The notes below the pieces were generated by a model. The model had not been told where the DNA came from, ran no database searches, and saw nothing but the letters and a program-made list of their open reading frames with translations. Of a DNA stretch of 10,160 nt, positions 6,624 through 10,160 are shown one piece after another. The translations under genes were made by a program, and so were the position numbers. The stretch comes from Armatimonadota bacterium (GTDB lineage: Bacteria; Armatimonadota; Fimbriimonadia; Fimbriimonadales; Fimbriimonadaceae): contig JAFAFM010000113.1 in NCBI GenBank assembly GCA_023423495.1, positions 1 through 10,160 on the forward strand. The letters run 5' to 3'. Every line of letters starts with the position of its first letter. The first letter of the stretch is position 1.

Positions 6624-8993
6624 ATGGAAAGCGCGTCCAAGGGACAAAATGGTGCTGTGACGCATGCACTGCGTGTCCTGGAATATCCGGCGATCCTCGA
6701 TCGGTTGGCGAATCATTGCGAGACTCCTATCGCAGGGTTTCTGGCGTCTGACCTTCTCCCCTCGCTCGACCCGAAAGTCGTCGATGCACTCCTGGCTGAA
6801 ACAAAGGAAGCGTACGAGCTTATTTCCAAGCACTCCGTAGGGTCGTTGGGGCCCGTGCGAGACTTGCGGCAGCCATTGCAACGAATTCAGAAGGGAGGCA
6901 CGGGCAACGGGGAAGAGCTATTTATGATTGCGGACGCGATGTCGGCGATGCGCAGCTTAAAAGCGCTTTTGCTGCCAGTCCGGCAGGACTATTCCAAGCT
7001 ATGGAGTTATGCCGAGTTCATTCCCGAGCATGCCCGGTTGGAACAATCCATCTTCGAGGCTCTCGACCACAATGGTGAGGTCCGAGAAAGCGCGAGTGTG
7101 CCGCTGGCCGGCATCCGGCAGAAAAAGCGAAGCCTCACGTCCAAGATCTTGGAGGCAATCCAAGCCTACACGAGCGGGAGTCGGCGCGAATTCCTTTCCG
7201 ACCCCATCTACACCATTCGCGATGGGCGATATGTCATTCCTCTAAAGGCTGAAAACAAAGGAAAGATACGCGGGATCGTCCACGACACCAGTGGAAGCGG
7301 ACAGACGCTGTATCTGGAGCCCGAAGATGTGCTTCAGCTTGGCAACCAGCTCCGGGCTGCAGAAGCGGCCGAGCGCGAAGAGGTTTTGAAGGTCTTAAGC
7401 AGTTTGAGCGGAAAGGTCGCCGGAGTAGCTGCGGAAGTTTCGCATGCGATTGAGCGCACATCCGAGCTCGATTTGGTCTTGGCCAAGGCTCGGCTGGCGT
7501 TCGAAATGAAAGCGGTTGCCCCGCAACGCGGGGACCCTCATAGCCTGAAAGTACAACGCGGGCGTCACCCATTGCTCGATGCAGATGTTGCCGTACCTCT
7601 GGATATTGCAATTGGCGGCCAACATGGCAGCTTGCTCATTACCGGGCCCAACACGGGCGGAAAGACGGTGGCGATCAAAACTGTGGGCCTGTTCGTCGCG
7701 ATGCTGCAATCGGGAATGTTCGTGCCCGCGACGGATACTCGATTTGGTCCCTTCTCTCAGCTTTGGGCCGACATCGGTGACGAGCAAAGTATCCAACAGT
7801 CCCTGTCCACTTTCAGTGGTCACCTCAAGAACATTTCGGAAGCGCTCAAAGATCTCAAGCCGGGCGCGCTGATTCTATTGGATGAAGTGGGTGCAGGAAC
7901 CGATCCGGCGGAAGGTGCCGCTTTAGCGCGGGCCATCTTGCTTGAAATGCAGTCCACGGGGGCGACGATTCTTGCGAGTACCCACTATGGAGAACTTAAG
8001 GCGTTTGCGTACTCCACCGATGGCTTCACCAATGCCGCAATGGAGTTTGACTCCAAGTCTTTGAAGCCTACCTACCGCCTCCTGATGGGAGCACCCGGCG
8101 CTAGCCATGCGCTTAAGATCGCGGAACGTTACGGGATCCCACGCAACGTCATCGATTCAGCGAAAGAAGGGCTTGGGAGCCAACAGCAAGACGTCGCGGC
8201 AATGCTAGACCAACTGGAAATCGCCCAGAAACGGGCGAGGGTCGCACAGGGGGAAGCGGATCGTCGATCTGCCGAGTTGAAGAAGCGGGAGGAACTGGCT
8301 CAGCAGAAGCTGTCGGAGGCGGAGGAGATTCGGCGCACGGCCAATCAGAAGGCTCAGGCACGCATTGAGGAAGCCCTACGCGACATAAGGCTAGAGGCGG
8401 CCGAAATTTTTGAAGATCTTAAGCGTCAAGGTTCCGGCAAAGGTCTTGAGGAAGCTCGCCAGAACTTGAAGGCTTTGCAGGAAACAGGATCGGAGGTCGC
8501 CAAAGATTTCGCCAAAGGGGCCAAGAAAGAGCCGGTTCGGAAGGTGGTTGCCTTTCGAACTGGGGACTCTGTGCGGCTGGAAGGATATCCACAAACCGGC
8601 ATCCTGCTCGCTGATCCCAAAGATAACAAAGCGCAAGTGCAGATCGGGCCGTTGAAGATGACGGTCTTGGTTTCGCAATTGATTCCCGCGGAGCGAGAGC
8701 GCACGAAGGTCAAGCCGAAGGAGAACATTGGGTTGCAACGTGCCCAGACCGCAACCACCGAAATCCACCTTCGCGGAACCCGCGCGGAAGATGCCTTGGA
8801 AGAACTAGAGCGATTCTTGGACGATGCTGTCTTGGCCGGGTTGCCGAACGTTCGCATCGTTCACGGCAAGGGGGAGGGAATCCTGCGGCAGCTAACTCGC
8901 CAGGCTCTGCAGCGCAATAAGAGTGTCAAATCCTACAGAGAAGGCGAGCCGGGCGAAGGTGGGGCCGGCGTCACCATTGCCACATTCAAATAA
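6624..8993 (+). CDS. mutS2: MutS2 family ATPase with C-terminal Smr domain
   Basis: MutS2 is a MutS-like ATPase without mismatch-recognition domains. Members are reported to suppress recombination, and in Bacillus subtilis to split collided ribosomes. From ATG 6624 the product is 789 residues, close to the B. subtilis length. GGAGGG lies 9 bases upstream. A longer open reading from 6459 would overlap the neighbour's 5' end and add unrelated residues. The N-terminal core is followed by Walker A GPNTGGKT (341-348), STFSGH (395-400), the Walker B region ALILLDEVGAGTDPAEG (415-431) and STHY (452-455). A long coiled coil spans about 520-635. A KOW-like segment lies at about 645-687, and the Smr domain runs from about 712 to the end. 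The Smr motif expected as LDLRG reads IHLRG (714-718), and HGKGTG reads HGKGEG (747-752), so nuclease activity is uncertain. The ATPase looks intact. GTG 6657 is a less likely alternative start. Confidence 0.96.
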   Translation: MESASKGQNGAVTHALRVLEYPAILDRLANHCETPIAGFLASDLLPSLDPKVVDALLAETKEAYELISKHSVGSLGPVRDLRQPLQRIQKGGTGNGEELFMIADAMSAMRSLKALLLPVRQDYSKLWSYAEFIPEHARLEQSIFEALDHNGEVRESASVPLAGIRQKKRSLTSKILEAIQAYTSGSRREFLSDPIYTIRDGRYVIPLKAENKGKIRGIVHDTSGSGQTLYLEPEDVLQLGNQLRAAEAAEREEVLKVLSSLSGKVAGVAAEVSHAIERTSELDLVLAKARLAFEMKAVAPQRGDPHSLKVQRGRHPLLDADVAVPLDIAIGGQHGSLLITGPNTGGKTVAIKTVGLFVAMLQSGMFVPATDTRFGPFSQLWADIGDEQSIQQSLSTFSGHLKNISEALKDLKPGALILLDEVGAGTDPAEGAALARAILLEMQSTGATILASTHYGELKAFAYSTDGFTNAAMEFDSKSLKPTYRLLMGAPGASHALKIAERYGIPRNVIDSAKEGLGSQQQDVAAMLDQLEIAQKRARVAQGEADRRSAELKKREELAQQKLSEAEEIRRTANQKAQARIEEALRDIRLEAAEIFEDLKRQGSGKGLEEARQNLKALQETGSEVAKDFAKGAKKEPVRKVVAFRTGDSVRLEGYPQTGILLADPKDNKAQVQIGPLKMTVLVSQLIPAERERTKVKPKENIGLQRAQTATTEIHLRGTRAEDALEELERFLDDAVLAGLPNVRIVHGKGEGILRQLTRQALQRNKSVKSYREGEPGEGGAGVTIATFK

Positions 8994-8996
8994 AAG

Positions 8997-9072
8997 TGGA
9001 GGCGCCGAGCAGATTCGAACTGCTGAATGAGAGATTTGCAGTCTCTTCCCTTGGCCACTTGGGTACGGCGCC
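8997..9072 (-). tRNA. tRNA-Cys (anticodon GCA)
   Basis: Read on the minus strand, all cloverleaf parts are present. The acceptor stem GGCGCCG (9072-9066) pairs perfectly with CGGCGCC (9007-9001). There is a 3-bp D stem CCC/GGG, an anticodon stem AGAGA/TCTCT with loop CTGCAAA, a 5-base variable region, and a T arm AGCAG/CTGCT with loop TTCGAAT. The discriminator is T (U73), the main identity base of cysteine tRNAs. The CCA end is encoded (8999-8997), for 76 bases in total. It lies 7 bp after the glycosyltransferase stop on the same strand and 3 bp from the convergent mutS2 stop. On the minus strand TTTTATTT follows almost at once and may help end transcription. I see no dedicated promoter in the short gap. 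Confidence 0.97.
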
Positions 9073-9079
9073 AGCTTTC

Positions 9080-10160
9080 CTATGCTCGACCGGCAGCTTT
9101 GTTGTAGACCGACTCGAATTGCCGGACCATTTCCCCAATCGTAAACTTCTGCTCTACAAGCTTTCGACCGTTCGCGCCCATCTCTTCGCGCACGTCGTCG
9201 TTCGCCAATAAATAGCTGACCGCCTCGGCAATCTCGTCCGGCCGTAGGTCCACCAAGATTCCCGTTTTTCCGTGGCGGACAACCTCTGGCAAACCGCCAA
9301 CCCGAGTTGCAACCACGGCTTTGCTTCGTGCCATTGCTTCCAATGCTGCAATGCCAAAGGTCTCGATATGGGATGGCATCGTGCTCATGGTGAAGGAATC
9401 CAATAGGCGTGGCACGTCGTGCCGAATACCCGTCAAGGTCACGCGGTCCTCGATTCCAGCCGACTTAATGGCGTCATCGAACTCTGCCGCGAAGGGTTCC
9501 TCCACCCGACCGACGAACACCATGTGGGCTTCTGGGTGCTCCTTCCGGACGTCCTTCATGGCCTCCACCATTTCGAGGTGTCCCTTTTCCTTGCAAACCC
9601 TACCGACCAAACCAATCAATCGGCGGCTACTGGGAATTTGGAATTCATCTAAGACGCTGCTGCGGTCGGAAGGCGCAAAGTCTACGAAGTCTGTACCGTT
9701 GTAAACCGTGTCGACAAACTTCTCCGGAACGCCCTTGCCATGAAGCATGCCGCGAACGAAGTTGGATACTGCGACAAGGCGATTCGTGCCTCGGGCAAGT
9801 CGCTTGTAAATCTGGTCGTTGTTCGCAATGTGAACGCTGGTCACGACTGGCGTTCGGGATAGCATGCTTGCCGCATGGCCAATGTATGCCGAGCGGGTCA
9901 AGTGCGTGTGAATCACGTCCACTTTGTGCTTGCGCGCCTGGTGCATCAGGTACAGCATCGTGCGGTACCAACCCGTACCCTTCATGTTCGAAATTTTGAA
10001 TGGGATTTGGGAGTCTTCCAAGACGGTTGGTAGCCACCCCTTGGAAGGGCAGACCACCTTCACAAAGTGCCCGTGCTCTTGGAGTTTCCGGGAGAGGTGG
10101 AGGACATGGCGCTCGGCACCAGATGTCGCAGAACTCGAAATGATTTGCAGAATCCTTAAC
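9080..10160 (-). CDS. GT4-family glycosyltransferase (5' end cut by window edge)
   Basis: The reading frame is open to the last base of the window. GTG at 10063 is internal: 32 codons upstream of it continue the family N-terminus, starting LRILQIISSSATSGAERH. The true start is probably only a codon or so beyond the edge. The last base in the window, read as G, would fit an ATG. About 359 residues are visible. It has the GT-B fold pattern: the N-terminal SGAERH donor/acceptor loop, VDVIHTH, VAVSNFV and YNGTD, then GLVGRVCKEKGH with the conserved Arg and Lys. The hallmark E-x7-E motif follows (ETFGIAALE, about 266-274), then VGGLPEVV and HGKTG. These are retaining enzymes that move a sugar from a nucleotide donor, commonly onto lipopolysaccharide, exopolysaccharide or a lipid carrier. 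The exact sugar and acceptor cannot be read. It has no transmembrane segment and probably acts at the cytosolic membrane face. tRNA-Cys follows 7 bp downstream. Confidence 0.9.
   Translation of the reverse strand, partial: LRILQIISSSATSGAERHVLHLSRKLQEHGHFVKVVCPSKGWLPTVLEDSQIPFKISNMKGTGWYRTMLYLMHQARKHKVDVIHTHLTRSAYIGHAASMLSRTPVVTSVHIANNDQIYKRLARGTNRLVAVSNFVRGMLHGKGVPEKFVDTVYNGTDFVDFAPSDRSSVLDEFQIPSSRRLIGLVGRVCKEKGHLEMVEAMKDVRKEHPEAHMVFVGRVEEPFAAEFDDAIKSAGIEDRVTLTGIRHDVPRLLDSFTMSTMPSHIETFGIAALEAMARSKAVVATRVGGLPEVVRHGKTGILVDLRPDEIAEAVSYLLANDDVREEMGANGRKLVEQKFTIGEMVRQFESVYNKAAGRA

Noticed and set aside
10061..10063. GTG as the true start of the glycosyltransferase
   Set aside because: It would remove the first beta strand and the SGAERH loop, which are plainly encoded in frame up to the window edge.

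Overview
The window is a compact stretch of bacterial chromosome. By eye it is moderately GC-rich, in the mid-50s percent. It carries mostly housekeeping genes and short intergenic gaps. I see no phage, transposon, CRISPR or plasmid signature. The gene set (ftsH, tilS, mgtE, mutS2, tRNA-Cys, a GT4 glycosyltransferase) is found across many phyla. Several proteins diverge from Proteobacteria and Firmicutes versions. Two small exported proteins have very short, uncharged signal peptides. My best guess is a deep-branching lineage such as Armatimonadota (Fimbriimonadia-like), but this is an impression and not a demonstrated placement.

Layout from left to right. The first 113 bases hold the start of a minus-strand TPR protein, which runs off the left edge. 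A 79-bp gap with a good hairpin follows. Then come ftsH (TTG start) and, 48 bp upstream of it on the same strand, tilS (GTG start). This keeps the widespread tilS-ftsH linkage but without the hpt gene often found between them. The spacer has a perfect 7-bp hairpin touching the ftsH ribosome binding site. A roughly 300-bp divergent region separates tilS from plus-strand mgtE, a magnesium channel. A short exported protein of unknown function lies 42 bp after mgtE and may be co-transcribed with it. That gene converges, with a 5-bp gap, on a minus-strand exported DNRLRE-like domain protein. A 91-bp divergent region leads into plus-strand mutS2. MutS2 ends 3 bp from the 3' CCA end of a minus-strand tRNA-Cys(GCA). 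The tRNA itself sits 7 bp downstream of a minus-strand GT4 glycosyltransferase that runs to the right edge.

Functionally the window combines membrane and cytosolic protein quality control (FtsH), tRNA decoding (TilS, tRNA-Cys), DNA recombination or ribosome-collision handling (MutS2), magnesium homeostasis (MgtE), cell-surface glycan synthesis (glycosyltransferase) and two exported proteins. Nothing shows that these act as one system. The points most worth a second look are the altered Smr motifs in MutS2, the RNA structure at the ftsH start, the tightly packed glycosyltransferase/tRNA-Cys/mutS2 junction, and the two small exported proteins. I did not find a convincing undescribed multi-gene system.
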